Shown: positions 1 through 8,778, numbered from the stretch's first letter. The stretch is 64,000 bases of DNA from Bradyrhizobium sp. AZCC 2262 (GCF_036924535.1 NZ_JAZHRT010000001.1:5580001-5644000); one strand, 5' to 3'. Notes: generated by a model not told the origin, from the letters alone. Program-made: numbers and translations.

Positions 1-1
1 G

Positions 2-202
2 GCCGGCCTCACCCAGACGCAGGTCGAGGACTGCCTGAAGGATCAGGCCCTGCTCGACAAGATCGCGGCCGACCAGAAATACGCCGCCGAAGTGCTGAAG
101 GTGCAGTCGACACCGACCTTCTTCATCAACGGCGAAATGCTCAAGGGCGAGCAGAGCTTCGAGGAATTCTCGAAGCGCATCAATTCGATGCTGAAGAGCT
201 GA
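2..202 (+). CDS. DsbA-like thiol:disulfide oxidoreductase, C-terminal part (partial)
   Basis: The reading frame is open from the window edge to a TGA at 200-202 and gives 66 residues. They contain the cis-proline segment STPTFFING, typical of the thioredoxin fold, followed by the C-terminal helix (SFEEFSKRINSML) of DsbA/DsbG-type proteins. The CxxC active site would lie upstream, outside the window. The family forms disulfides in exported proteins. The specific subfamily cannot be assigned from this fragment. It is followed by 239 bases without a gene before smc. Confidence 0.8.
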   Translation, partial: AGLTQTQVEDCLKDQALLDKIAADQKYAAEVLKVQSTPTFFINGEMLKGEQSFEEFSKRINSMLKS

Positions 203-441
203 TTCGCACGGGCCAGATTCATTCGAGCCCATAAGTCCAGCAAAAGGCTCGACAAAAGCGCCTCAAAAGGCTTCCTAAAACTCTTGGGAAAAGCCCCGGG
301 GAGCCGTTGCCCTCCGGCCTCAGCCTCGCCATTGTCGCGCTCCAGAAGAGCCGCAATGGGCTATCCATCCACACCGACATTGCCTTCTATGGTATTGTCA
401 CGGCAGGGAGATTCGCGCCCGGCCAACAGAGATCTGTGTTC
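203..441. other. Intergenic region between dsbA-like gene and smc
   Basis: There is no convincing gene here. The smc frame stays open upstream to about 307, but that extension lacks SMC-like sequence and has no good ribosome binding site. The stretch probably holds the end of the dsbA transcript and the smc promoter. No strong terminator hairpin or palindrome is visible. Confidence 0.5.
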
Positions 442-3400
442 ATGAAACTCACGCGCCTCCGCCTCCACGGTTTCAAGTCGTTCGTTGAAGCCACTGATTT
501 CATGATCGAACCCGGCCTCACCGGCGTGGTCGGACCGAACGGCTGCGGCAAGTCGAATCTCGTCGAGGCGCTGCGCTGGGCGATGGGCGAAACCTCGCAC
601 AAATCGCTCCGCGCCGCCGACATGGACGCGGTGATCTTTGCCGGTTCCGGGAACCGCCCGGCGCGCAACCACGCCGAAGTTGTCATGACGATCGACAATA
701 CCGATCGCACGGCGCCGGCCGCGGTCAATGATAGCCAGCTTCTTGAGATCTCCCGCCGCATCGAGCGCGAGTCCGGCTCGGCCTATCGCATCAACGGCCG
801 CGATGTCCGCGCCCGCGACGTGCAGATCCTGTTTGCCGACGCCGCCACCGGCGCGCGTTCGCCGGCGCTGGTCCACCAGGGCAAGATCGGCGAGATCATT
901 CAGGCCAAGCCCGAACAGCGCCGCCGCGTGCTGGAAGACGCCGCCGGCGTCGCCGGACTTCATGCCCGCCGCCACGAAGCCGAACTGCGGCTGAAGGCGG
1001 CCGAAACCAACCTCACCCGCGTCGAGGACGTGATCGGGCAATTGTCCGGCCAGATCGACGGGTTGAAGAAGCAGGCGCGCCAGGCCATTCGCTTCCGCGA
1101 AGTCGCCGCCAAGGTGCGCAAGGCCGAGGCCACGCTGTTCCATCTGCGCTGGCTGGAAGCCAATGCCGACGTCGCGGAAGCCGGGCATACCCATGACATC
1201 AACGTTCGCGAAATGGCCGAGCGCACCCGCGAGCAGGCCGAGGCCGCGCGCATCCAGGCGATCCGCGCCTCTGAACTTCCGGCGCTCCGCGAGGGCGAAG
1301 CCCGCGCCGCGGCGGGGCTGCAACGCCTCACCAACGCGCGCGAACAGCTTGACCGCGAGGAAGAGCGCGCCAAGGAGCGCGTCGCCGAGCTCGACCGGCG
1401 CCTGACCCAGTTCGCCGCCGACATCGCCCGCGAGCAGCAGCAGGCCTCCGATGCAGAGATCGCGCTGCAGCGGCTCGACACCGAAGACGCCGAGTTAAAG
1501 GAAGAGATCAAGTCGCGCGTCGAAAAGCGCTCCGGCATTGATGAACGCGTTTCCGAGGCGGAAGCAACGCTTTCCGCCGCCGAGCGCATGTTCGGCGAGC
1601 TGACCACCGCGCTCGCCGACCTTACCGCCAAGCGCAACCAGCTCGAAGCCGGCGTGCGCACCCATCGCGACCGGCTGGCCCGGCTCGATCAGGAAATCGC
1701 CAGCGTTGCGGCCGACGAGCAGAAGCTCAGCGACGAGACCGGCAGTCTCGGTGACCTCGACGCGCTCGCCGCGGCGATGGAGACCGCGCAGGAAACGCTG
1801 GCGGTATCCGAAGCCGCGGCACAGGCCAGCGAGACCGGCCACGTCGCTGCGCGACAGAAGCTCGAAGCCTCCCGTGCGCCGCTTAACGAAGCCGACAAGC
1901 GCGTGCAGCGGCTCGAGACCGAGGCGCGTACTATTTCAAAGCTCGTCAACGGCGAAACCAAGAATCTGTGGCCGCCGATCATCGACGGCGTCACGGTCAC
2001 CAAAGGCTATGAGAAGGCGCTTGGCGCCGTGCTCGGCGACGATCTTGACGCGCCGGTCGATCCCTCGGCGCCGATGCGCTGGACCAATGCCGGCGCGAGC
2101 TTCGACGATCCGGCCTTGCCTGATGGCGTCGAGGCCCTCGCCGCTCACGTTGAGGCGCCGTCCGAACTGGCGCGCCGCCTCGCGCAGATCGGCGTCGTGC
2201 CCAAGGAACGCGGCGCCGAACTGGTGTCGCAATTGAAGACCGGCCAGCGGCTGGTGTCGCTGGAAGGCGATGTCTGGCGCTGGGACGGTTTTGTCACAGC
2301 CGCGCACGCGCCGACCGGCGCCGCACGGCGTCTCGCCGAACGCGCGCGCCTCGTCGATATCGAACACGAGCTGGAACAGGCCCGCACCGACGCCGCCAAC
2401 AAGCGGCAGGCGCTGGAAGACGCCGAGGCCGAACTGAAGGCGGCTTCCGCCGCCGAGTCCACCGGCCGCGAGGCCTGGCGTGCCGCGCAACGCGAAGCCG
2501 ATGCGGCGCGCGAGCGCCATGCCACGACCGAGCGTGAGATCAATCGCCACGCCGCGCGCAAATCCGCGTTGACCGAAGCCCATACCCGCCTCGCCGCCGA
2601 TCGCAGCGAGGCCGAAGCTGCGCACGAGAGCTCCAACGCCGCGCTGGCCGAGTTGCCGCCGACCCTCGACACCGAGACAAGGCTTGCCGCCGTTCGTACC
2701 GAGATCGAGGGACATCGTCGCTTTGCCGCGCAAGTGCGGGCCGAAGCCCAGGCGCTGGCGCGCGAGGCCGAACTGGCCGACAAGCGCGTGCAGGCGATCA
2801 CGGCCGAACGCACCGAATGGCAGAACCGCAGGCAAAGCTCGGCCTCCCAGGTCGCCACCGTCGAGGCGCGCATCACCGAAGTGACGGCCGAGCGCGCCGA
2901 GCTTGACAATGCGCCGGCTCTGTTTGCCGAAAAGCGCCGCGCGCTGATCAACGAAATCGAGTCCGCCGAAAGCGCCCGCCGCGTCGCCGCCGACGCGCTC
3001 GCCGCCGCCGAGAGCGTGATGGCGCAGACCGACCGCGAAGCCAAGGCATCGCTCGAGGCGCTCTCCTCCGCCCGCGAAGCCTGCGCCCGCGCCGAGGAAC
3101 GCATGGAAGGCACGAAGCGCCGGCTTTCCGACATCGAGCGCGAAATCCACGACATGCTCGAGGTCGAGCCGCATGCGGTGGCGGCGCTGGCCGAGATCGA
3201 GCCGGGCGCGGAACTACCGCCGCTCAACGAGATCGAGGAAAACCTCGAAAAGCTGCGCCGCGACCGCGAACGTCTCGGCGCCGTCAATCTGCGCGCCGAG
3301 GAAGAGCTGCGCGAGGTGGAAACCCAGCACACCGCGCTGACCACCGAGCGCGACGACCTCGTCGAAGCCATCAAGCGGCTGCGCCAGGGCATCCAGAGCC

Positions 3401-3906
3401 TCAACAAGGAGGCCCGCGAGCGGCTGTTGACCTCGTTCGAGACCGTCAACGAGCACTTCAAGCGGCTGTTCACCGAACTGTTCGGCGGCGGTGAAGCCGC
3501 GCTGCATCTGATCGAAAGCGACGATCCGCTGGAAGCCGGTCTGGAAATCATCGCAAAGCCGCCCGGCAAGAATCCGCAGACGCTGTCGCTGCTCTCAGGC
3601 GGCGAGCAGGCGCTGACGGCGCTGGCGCTGATCTTCGCGGTGTTCCTCACCAACCCGTCGCCGATCTGCGTGCTGGACGAAGTCGACGCGCCGCTCGACG
3701 ACCATAACGTCGAGCGGTTCTGCAATTTGCTGCACGAGATGACATCGTCGACCGAGACCCGCTTCATCATCATCACGCACAATCCGATCACGATGGCGCG
3801 GATGAACCGGCTGTTCGGCGTCACCATGGCCGAACGCGGCGTCTCGCAACTGGTTTCGGTCGGCCTCGACGACGCCGTGAAGATCCTCGACCAGGACGTG
3901 GCGTGA
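442..3906 (+). CDS. smc: Chromosome segregation ATPase SMC
   Basis: SMC dimers bind and organise the chromosome with ScfA/ScpA-ScpB kleisin partners during segregation. The 1154-residue product begins KLTRLRLHGFKSF, the usual SMC N-terminus, with Walker A GPNGCGKS at residues 31-38. Two long Ala/Arg/Glu-rich coiled-coil arms flank a short hinge (GETKNLWPPIIDGV, near residue 510). The C-terminal ATPase half has the signature LSGGEQ near 1051 and Walker B VLDEVDAPLDD near 1080. The ATG at 442 was chosen because homologous sequence begins there, although the frame is open 45 codons further upstream. The long coiled coil produces many long antisense frames, which are not genes. Confidence 0.96.
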   Translation: MKLTRLRLHGFKSFVEATDFMIEPGLTGVVGPNGCGKSNLVEALRWAMGETSHKSLRAADMDAVIFAGSGNRPARNHAEVVMTIDNTDRTAPAAVNDSQLLEISRRIERESGSAYRINGRDVRARDVQILFADAATGARSPALVHQGKIGEIIQAKPEQRRRVLEDAAGVAGLHARRHEAELRLKAAETNLTRVEDVIGQLSGQIDGLKKQARQAIRFREVAAKVRKAEATLFHLRWLEANADVAEAGHTHDINVREMAERTREQAEAARIQAIRASELPALREGEARAAAGLQRLTNAREQLDREEERAKERVAELDRRLTQFAADIAREQQQASDAEIALQRLDTEDAELKEEIKSRVEKRSGIDERVSEAEATLSAAERMFGELTTALADLTAKRNQLEAGVRTHRDRLARLDQEIASVAADEQKLSDETGSLGDLDALAAAMETAQETLAVSEAAAQASETGHVAARQKLEASRAPLNEADKRVQRLETEARTISKLVNGETKNLWPPIIDGVTVTKGYEKALGAVLGDDLDAPVDPSAPMRWTNAGASFDDPALPDGVEALAAHVEAPSELARRLAQIGVVPKERGAELVSQLKTGQRLVSLEGDVWRWDGFVTAAHAPTGAARRLAERARLVDIEHELEQARTDAANKRQALEDAEAELKAASAAESTGREAWRAAQREADAARERHATTEREINRHAARKSALTEAHTRLAADRSEAEAAHESSNAALAELPPTLDTETRLAAVRTEIEGHRRFAAQVRAEAQALAREAELADKRVQAITAERTEWQNRRQSSASQVATVEARITEVTAERAELDNAPALFAEKRRALINEIESAESARRVAADALAAAESVMAQTDREAKASLEALSSAREACARAEERMEGTKRRLSDIEREIHDMLEVEPHAVAALAEIEPGAELPPLNEIEENLEKLRRDRERLGAVNLRAEEELREVETQHTALTTERDDLVEAIKRLRQGIQSLNKEARERLLTSFETVNEHFKRLFTELFGGGEAALHLIESDDPLEAGLEIIAKPPGKNPQTLSLLSGGEQALTALALIFAVFLTNPSPICVLDEVDAPLDDHNVERFCNLLHEMTSSTETRFIIITHNPITMARMNRLFGVTMAERGVSQLVSVGLDDAVKILDQDVA

Positions 3907-3916
3907 TTTCTGGTCC

Positions 3917-3996
3917 GTCATTCCGGGGCGGCGCGTAGCGACGAACCCGGAATCTCGAGATTCCGGGTCTGGTCCTTCGGACCATCCCGGAATGAC
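3917..3996. repeat. Intergenic palindromic repeat, family A, copy 1
   Basis: An 80-bp element begins GTCATTCCGGGG and ends CCCGGAATGAC, so the ends are inverted repeats. The centre is a perfect 22-bp palindrome around CTCGAG. The right arm contains the hairpin GGTCCTTCGGACC. It lies between smc and the methyltransferase gene. Four related copies occur in this window. Confidence 0.9.
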
Positions 3997-4016
3997 ATCG
4001 GAATGACGGCTAGACC

Positions 4017-4985
4017 ATGACCTCACCCGACCTCCCTGCCGAACTGAAGGCCGCGCTTGACGGCAAGCTGCGGGGTTTTTCGCGCAGCGACGCCGCCGGC
4101 CGCGCTGCCTCGATCTCAAAGACCTATCGCGACGGCGGCGGCTCGGCCGCCATCAGCTCGGAGGCCGATGCGCTCGCGTACGCATTGGCGCGGATGCCCG
4201 CGACCTATGCCGCGGTCACGGCCAGCCTGAACGCGCTCGTCGAGATCAGGCCGGATTTTGCGCCGAAAACTCTGCTCGACGTCGGCGCCGGGCCGGGCAC
4301 AGCCACGTGGGCGGCCGGCGAAGCCTTTCCGTCGCTGCAGGATTTCACACTGCTGGACGCCAACGACGCCCTGCGCACGCTGGCGCTCGGCCTCGTCACC
4401 GACAGCTTTCGCCTGCGTGACGTCAGCTACGAACGCGGCGAAGCCGGCGCCACACTGAAAAAAGCCGATACCTCCGACCTGGTGGTGGCGAGCTACATGA
4501 TCGGCGAAATCAGCGATACTGAGCAGCGCGCGCTCGCCGAACTGATGTGGGAAAAGACCCGCAACACGCTGCTTGTGGTCGAACCCGGCACACCCGCGGG
4601 CTATGCCCGGATCATCGCGCTGCGCAAGCGGCTGATCGCTGTGGGCGCGCATGTCGCAGCGCCCTGCCCGCATGACGGCAAATGCCCGCTGCAGATGCCC
4701 GACTGGTGCCACTTCACCCAGCGCCTGCAGCGCTCGCGCGCGCACAAGCAGGTCAAGGGTGCGGAGCTGCCGTTCGAGGACGAAAAATTCGCCTATGTCG
4801 CGCTGACGCGTACGGCGGTTGCAGAGCGCCCTTCCCGGGTATTGGCGCAACCGGTCGTCACCAAGGTCGAAGTAACAGCCAAACTCTGCACTCCGGAAGG
4901 TCTTTCCTTCACGAAAGTGCCCCGCCGCGCCAAGGCCGATTACGCCACGGCCCGACGCTGGCGGTGGGGCGATGCTGTTAGTTGA
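4017..4985 (+). CDS. Rsm22-family small-subunit ribosome methyltransferase-like protein
   Basis: The 322-residue protein has a class I SAM-binding fold with motif I LLDVGAGPGTATWA near residue 85. The segment CPHDGKCPLQMPDWCHFTQR resembles the cysteine-rich part of the Rsm22/METTL17 family. Members act with the small ribosomal subunit, and the eukaryotic mitochondrial protein binds a 4Fe-4S cluster through such cysteines. The family is known, but methyl transfer by bacterial members is inferred only. The gene follows smc after a family A repeat and starts at ATG 4017; another family A repeat follows it. Confidence 0.82.
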   Translation: MTSPDLPAELKAALDGKLRGFSRSDAAGRAASISKTYRDGGGSAAISSEADALAYALARMPATYAAVTASLNALVEIRPDFAPKTLLDVGAGPGTATWAAGEAFPSLQDFTLLDANDALRTLALGLVTDSFRLRDVSYERGEAGATLKKADTSDLVVASYMIGEISDTEQRALAELMWEKTRNTLLVVEPGTPAGYARIIALRKRLIAVGAHVAAPCPHDGKCPLQMPDWCHFTQRLQRSRAHKQVKGAELPFEDEKFAYVALTRTAVAERPSRVLAQPVVTKVEVTAKLCTPEGLSFTKVPRRAKADYATARRWRWGDAVS

Positions 4986-4988
4986 CGC

Positions 4989-5091
4989 GTCATTCCGGGA
5001 TGGTCCGTGAGGACCAGACCTCAGATGCGCAATTGCGCACCGGGGAATCTCGAGATTCCGGGTTCGATGCTTTGCATCGCCCCGGAATGAC
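4989..5091. repeat. Intergenic palindromic repeat, family A, copy 2 (with inserted module)
   Basis: This copy has GTCATTCCGGGA at one end and CCCCGGAATGAC at the other, with the GAATCTCGAGATTC core. Its left arm is the GGTCC-type hairpin and its right arm the GATGC-type. About 20 extra bases, including the palindrome TGCGCAATTGCGCA at 5026-5039, sit between the left arm and the core, making it 103 bp instead of about 80. Confidence 0.88.
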
Positions 5092-5219
5092 AGCGTCGCC
5101 TCATGAACTTATCCCGCCCTACTTCCGACTAAAGCCATGCCTCAACTCGGGGCGGGCTGCCGCGCGCCCGGTTTTTCGTCTAGGTTCCCTGCCCCTTCGT
5201 CCCACAGGAGTTGTCCGTC

Positions 5220-5780
5220 ATGTCGACCGGCTGGATCGTTCTCGGCGTCATCGTCATCATCGTGCTGTTTGCCTTCGGGGCGTATAACCGCCTGGTCGCG
5301 CTCAGCCAACGCGTCGGCCAGGCCTTCGCCGATATCGACGTGCAGCTCAAGCAGCGCCACGATCTGATCCCGAACCTCGTGGAGACCGTGAAGGGCTACG
5401 CCTCGCACGAGCGCGGCACGCTCGACGACGTCATCAAGGCACGCAATTCCGCGATGTCGGCGCAGGGACCAGCGCAGGTGTCCGCCGCCGAAAACCAGTT
5501 GAGCGGCGCGCTCGGCCGCCTGATCGCGCTGTCGGAGGCCTACCCGGACCTCAAGGCCAACGCCAATTTCCAGCAGTTGGCGAGCGAACTGTCCGACCTC
5601 GAAAACAAGATCGCGGCCAGCCGCCGCTTCTTCAACAACGCGGTCCAGGAATACAACACCGGCATCCAGCAGATGCCGGCCGCGCTGTTCGCCGGCATGT
5701 TCGGCTTCACCCGCAAGGAATTCTTCGACCTCGGCGCCAGCCGCACCGAAGTCGAGGCCGTGCCGACCGTGAAGTTCTAG
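5220..5780 (+). CDS. lemA: LemA family membrane protein
   Basis: The 186-residue product has one N-terminal membrane segment (residues about 4-22, IVLGVIVIIVLFAF). The conserved LemA body follows: YNRLVALSQRVGQAFADIDVQLKQRHDLIPNLV and then helical segments. LemA proteins are thought to be inner-membrane proteins with a helical bundle outside the cytoplasm. The ATG at 5220 is 10 bases after AGGAG and is preferred over the in-frame TTG at 5211. An M48 metalloprotease gene follows, which is the common LemA/HtpX-like pairing in proteobacteria. A family A repeat lies between the two. Confidence 0.93.
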   Translation: MSTGWIVLGVIVIIVLFAFGAYNRLVALSQRVGQAFADIDVQLKQRHDLIPNLVETVKGYASHERGTLDDVIKARNSAMSAQGPAQVSAAENQLSGALGRLIALSEAYPDLKANANFQQLASELSDLENKIAASRRFFNNAVQEYNTGIQQMPAALFAGMFGFTRKEFFDLGASRTEVEAVPTVKF

Positions 5781-5802
5781 GGGCTATCCATGTCTCTCTT
5801 TC

Positions 5803-5882
5803 GTCATTCCGGGGCACGCCGAAGGCGTGAACCCGGAATCTCGAGATTCCGGGTTCGATGCTCCGCATCGCCCCGGAATGAC
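5803..5882. repeat. Intergenic palindromic repeat, family A, copy 3 (inside the lemA-M48 unit)
   Basis: An 80-bp copy with the outer GTCATTCCGGGG/CCCCGGAATGAC ends and the GAATCTCGAGATTC core. The left arm hairpin is CACGCCGAAGGCGTG and the right arm GATGCTCCGCATC. It sits between lemA and the M48 gene and directly abuts the GGAGG at 5883-5887 that serves the downstream start, so it is probably transcribed. Confidence 0.9.
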
Positions 5883-5896
5883 GGAGGATAGTGTCT

Positions 5897-7081
5897 ATGG
5901 CGGCGTACGGTCTCTACACGCATATCGCATCGAACAAGTTTCGTTCGATGCTGCTGCTCGCCGGCCTGTTTCTCCTGATCTATGTGCTGGTCTTTGCCGG
6001 CGCATTGGTCGCCGAAGCGCTGACGCACAGTGGAAAATCGGTCGACTATTACCTGAGGCGCGCGTCGCACGACCTGATCGCGGCCTTCCCCTGGGCCACG
6101 ATCGCCGCGGCACTGTGGATCGTGATCGCCTATTTCTTCCACCAGAACATGATCGACGCCGTGACCGGCGGCGAGAGCGTGACGCGGCAGCAGCAGCCGC
6201 GGCTCTATAATCTCCTCGAAAATCTCTGCATCTCGCGCGGCATCCCGATGCCGAAGCTGAAGGTGATGGACAGCCCGGCGCTGAACGCATTCGCGGCCGG
6301 CCTCAACCGGCGGCAATATTCCATCACGGTGACATCAGGCCTTCTGCAGGCGCTCAACGACCAGGAGATCGAGGCCGTACTCGGCCACGAGCTCACACAT
6401 ATCCGCAACGGCGACGTGCAGTTGATGGTGGTCGCGGTGATCATCGCCGGCGTGGTGGGCTTTTTCGGCGAATTGTTCTTCCGCATGTTCACCAACCTGT
6501 CGTGGAACTCCTCCGGTCGAGGCTGGTCTTCGTCATCCTCGTCTTCCTCCTCCTCGTCCGACCGTGACAGCAAGGGGGCGGGCGGCGCGATCATCGCGGT
6601 CATCATCGCGGTGGTGCTGATCCTGCTGGCCTGGCTGTTGTCGCAAGTCGTCAAGCTGGCGCTGTCGCGGTCGCGCGAATTGCTGGCCGATGCCGGCTCG
6701 GTCGAACTGACCAAGAATCCCGATGCCATGATCACGGCGCTGCGCAAGATCGAGAACCGCGGCGAGCTTGAAGGCGCAACGTCCGCGGTCATGGAGCTGT
6801 GCGTCGACAATCCGCGCGAGGGATTTGCCGACCTGTTCGCGACCCACCCGTCGGTGGATTCGCGCGTCAAGGCGCTGGTGCAGTTTGCCGGCGGTCATGA
6901 CCCCGGCCCGCTGGCTCTGCCGTCGGATACGGCGGGCGAATCCGACGAGCCCGAAGAATCAGCCACCGGGCAACTCCCGCCGACAGTTCCCCGCGGCCCG
7001 TGGAGCAATGTCGGCGAGCCCGCTGACGTTCCGGGCACGCGCCCCGGCCCCTTAGAGGGCCCTTGGGGCTCGCACCGCTGA
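5897..7081 (+). CDS. M48 family (HtpX-like) membrane zinc metalloprotease
   Basis: The 394-residue protein has N-terminal membrane segments (about residues 17-40 and 57-78), the zinc motif HELTH in VLGHELTHIRNGDVQ, two further hydrophobic segments, and the downstream family motif SRSRELLADAGS, where Glu is the likely third zinc ligand. The family degrades misfolded membrane proteins. A run of 11 serines (residues 211-221) lies in the loop between membrane segments. The last 60 residues are Pro/Gly-rich. ATG 5897 is 9 bases from GGAGG; GTG 5891 is too close. It forms a unit with lemA. Confidence 0.9.
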   Translation: MAAYGLYTHIASNKFRSMLLLAGLFLLIYVLVFAGALVAEALTHSGKSVDYYLRRASHDLIAAFPWATIAAALWIVIAYFFHQNMIDAVTGGESVTRQQQPRLYNLLENLCISRGIPMPKLKVMDSPALNAFAAGLNRRQYSITVTSGLLQALNDQEIEAVLGHELTHIRNGDVQLMVVAVIIAGVVGFFGELFFRMFTNLSWNSSGRGWSSSSSSSSSSSDRDSKGAGGAIIAVIIAVVLILLAWLLSQVVKLALSRSRELLADAGSVELTKNPDAMITALRKIENRGELEGATSAVMELCVDNPREGFADLFATHPSVDSRVKALVQFAGGHDPGPLALPSDTAGESDEPEESATGQLPPTVPRGPWSNVGEPADVPGTRPGPLEGPWGSHR

Positions 7082-7251
7082 GCAGCCCCGCGCCTAGCGC
7101 CGCACCGGGTTAACAAATTCCGTATGAATAAATGGCAGCGGCCGTCTAAGGAATTGAATTCTCCCTTGTTTCTGCCATGTTCGCGCCCAAAGCAGGCAAT
7201 GGGGCATGCCGATCGCTCCCGCGGTCGGAACTGCTGTTTCAAGGGAATTCC

Positions 7252-8004
7252 ATGGCAAAGCCAGTCGTGATTGTGGTGGGCGCGGACAAGGGCGGGGTCG
7301 GCAAGACGACCGTATCGCGTACGCTCCTGGATTACTTCAGCGCCAACAACGTGCCGACCCGGGCATTCGACACCGAATCGCCGCGGGGCACCCTGATGCG
7401 CTTCCACCCCGACATCACCGAAATCGTCGACATGACGACGACTTCGGACCAGATGAAGATCTTCGATACGCTGAACGCGGCCAGCCCCTCCGTCACCGTG
7501 ATCGACGTCCGGGCCGGACTGCTGTCGCCGGCGCTGGCCTCGCTGCGCGACATCGGCTTTCTCGATGCGGCCAAGGCGGGTCAGATCACCTTCGCCGTGT
7601 TCCATATATTGGGCCCCTCGATCGCCTCGCTGGATGAGATCGCCGAGACCGCGAATTTCATGCATGGCGCCAAATATTACCTGGTGAAGAACTTCATCAA
7701 CGATACCCAGTTCTTCCAGTGGGACCAGGCGACCTACAATTCCTATTTCCACCGCATCAAGGACGCCACCGAACTCACGATCCCCAAACTCAACGAAATG
7801 GCCTATGAGCAGGTCGAGGTTTCCTCGGTGCCGTTCCTCAAATTCGTCGCCAACAAGGGCAAGGAGGACGAAGCCGCGAACTACTCGTTCGTGCTGCGCG
7901 GCTATGTCCGACACTGGCTCGCCAATGTCTGGAGCGAGTTCGACCGCATCAAGTTGACCGATCTCGTCGGCGCCAAGCCGGGTGTGCGCGGCGGCGAAAA
8001 ATAG
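7252..8004 (+). CDS. ParA/MinD-like P-loop ATPase (first of a pair)
   Basis: The 250-residue protein opens with VVIVVGADKGGVGKTT, a deviant Walker A with the signature lysine of the ParA/MinD/Soj group. The region FDTESPRGTL matches the A' segment. The Walker B position reads VIDVRAG rather than the usual Asp-x-Pro-Pro/Gly. It lacks the C-terminal helix of MinD and has no DNA-binding domain. Such ATPases usually position cargo on the nucleoid or membrane. No specific role can be assigned. The ATG at 7252 was chosen because the motif follows at once. The next gene, 57-60 bases away, encodes a related protein with a damaged P-loop. Confidence 0.75.
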   Translation: MAKPVVIVVGADKGGVGKTTVSRTLLDYFSANNVPTRAFDTESPRGTLMRFHPDITEIVDMTTTSDQMKIFDTLNAASPSVTVIDVRAGLLSPALASLRDIGFLDAAKAGQITFAVFHILGPSIASLDEIAETANFMHGAKYYLVKNFINDTQFFQWDQATYNSYFHRIKDATELTIPKLNEMAYEQVEVSSVPFLKFVANKGKEDEAANYSFVLRGYVRHWLANVWSEFDRIKLTDLVGAKPGVRGGEK

Positions 8005-8064
8005 TCGCACACCCGCCGCGATGAGGGCTGGATTAGGCGAAAAATTCCTTTGATATAGCGGGTG

Positions 8065-8733
8065 ATGAACCCCACGCCCGTCTACATCATCTGCTCGCCG
8101 CGGCCGCTGGTCGGCAAGACGCTGCTCGCGCGGCTCCTGAGCGAGTTCCTGCTGCTGAAAGACGGCACGGTGTCCTCCTTCGACATCAACCTGAAGGAAC
8201 CGTCGCTGCTCGAATATCTGCCGCGCCTGACCGAGACGGCCGACGTCATGGACACCTTCGGCAAGATGCAGCTCATGGACCGCCTGATCGTCCATGACGG
8301 TGTCGCCAAGGTAATCGACCTCGGCTTTCATGCGTTCGACGAGTTCTTCAAGATGACCAACGAGATCGGCTTCCTCAAGGAGGCGACGCGGCGCAGCGTC
8401 GCGCCGATCGTCCTGTTCGTGGCCGATACCGACCGCGTTTCCGCGCGCGCCTATCCGACGTTACGAGAGCAGATTCCGCTGAAAACGCTGATTACGGTCG
8501 ACAACGAGTATGTGGTGCGTGGCGAACTGCCCGAGGCGATGGGCGCCGGGCGGGTACTGCGAATAACGGCCCTGCCCTCGTTCCTGAAGACCTATGTCGG
8601 CCGGCTGACCTTTTCCTTCACCGACTACCTGCGCAACGAGAGGGACTCATCGACCGAGCTGCACCAGTGGATCCGCAGGAACTACATCAGCTTTCGGGAG
8701 CTTGAGTTCAGCCTGCTCGCCCAGCGGCCCTGA
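8065..8733 (+). CDS. Degenerate P-loop protein (second of a pair)
   Basis: The 222-residue product begins NPTPVYIICSPRPLVGKTLLARLL. This resembles a Walker A but has Pro at the place of the first Gly/Ala and lacks the ParA signature lysine. It shares its layout with the preceding protein: SFDINLKEPSLLEYLP matches the FDTESP region, AKVIDLG matches VIDVRAG, and IGFLKEATRRS matches IGFLDAAKAG. It is therefore probably a diverged paralogue. GTG at 8062 and ATG at 8065 are adjacent possible starts. The product is conserved-looking but unnamed; ATP binding is doubtful. Confidence 0.65.
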   Translation: MNPTPVYIICSPRPLVGKTLLARLLSEFLLLKDGTVSSFDINLKEPSLLEYLPRLTETADVMDTFGKMQLMDRLIVHDGVAKVIDLGFHAFDEFFKMTNEIGFLKEATRRSVAPIVLFVADTDRVSARAYPTLREQIPLKTLITVDNEYVVRGELPEAMGAGRVLRITALPSFLKTYVGRLTFSFTDYLRNERDSSTELHQWIRRNYISFRELEFSLLAQRP

Positions 8734-8758
8734 AGCCCATCGGCCGGTTCGCACAATA

Positions 8759-8778
8759 AATATTACCCGGGTAATATT
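8759..8778. promoter_or_regulatory. Perfect 20-bp palindrome, candidate operator
   Basis: AATATTACCCGGGTAATATT is a perfect inverted repeat of two 10-bp arms. It lies 60 bases before the ATG of the small GIY-YIG-like gene and 26 bases after the stop of the P-loop gene. Its length and AT-GC-AT layout suit a homodimeric repressor such as a TetR- or MarR-type protein. No cognate regulator gene is adjacent. Confidence 0.6.

Noticed and set aside
361..3827. Several long antisense frames within smc (up to 560 codons)
   Set aside because: They are Ser/Arg- or Gly/Leu-rich shadows of the coiled-coil gene with no motifs.
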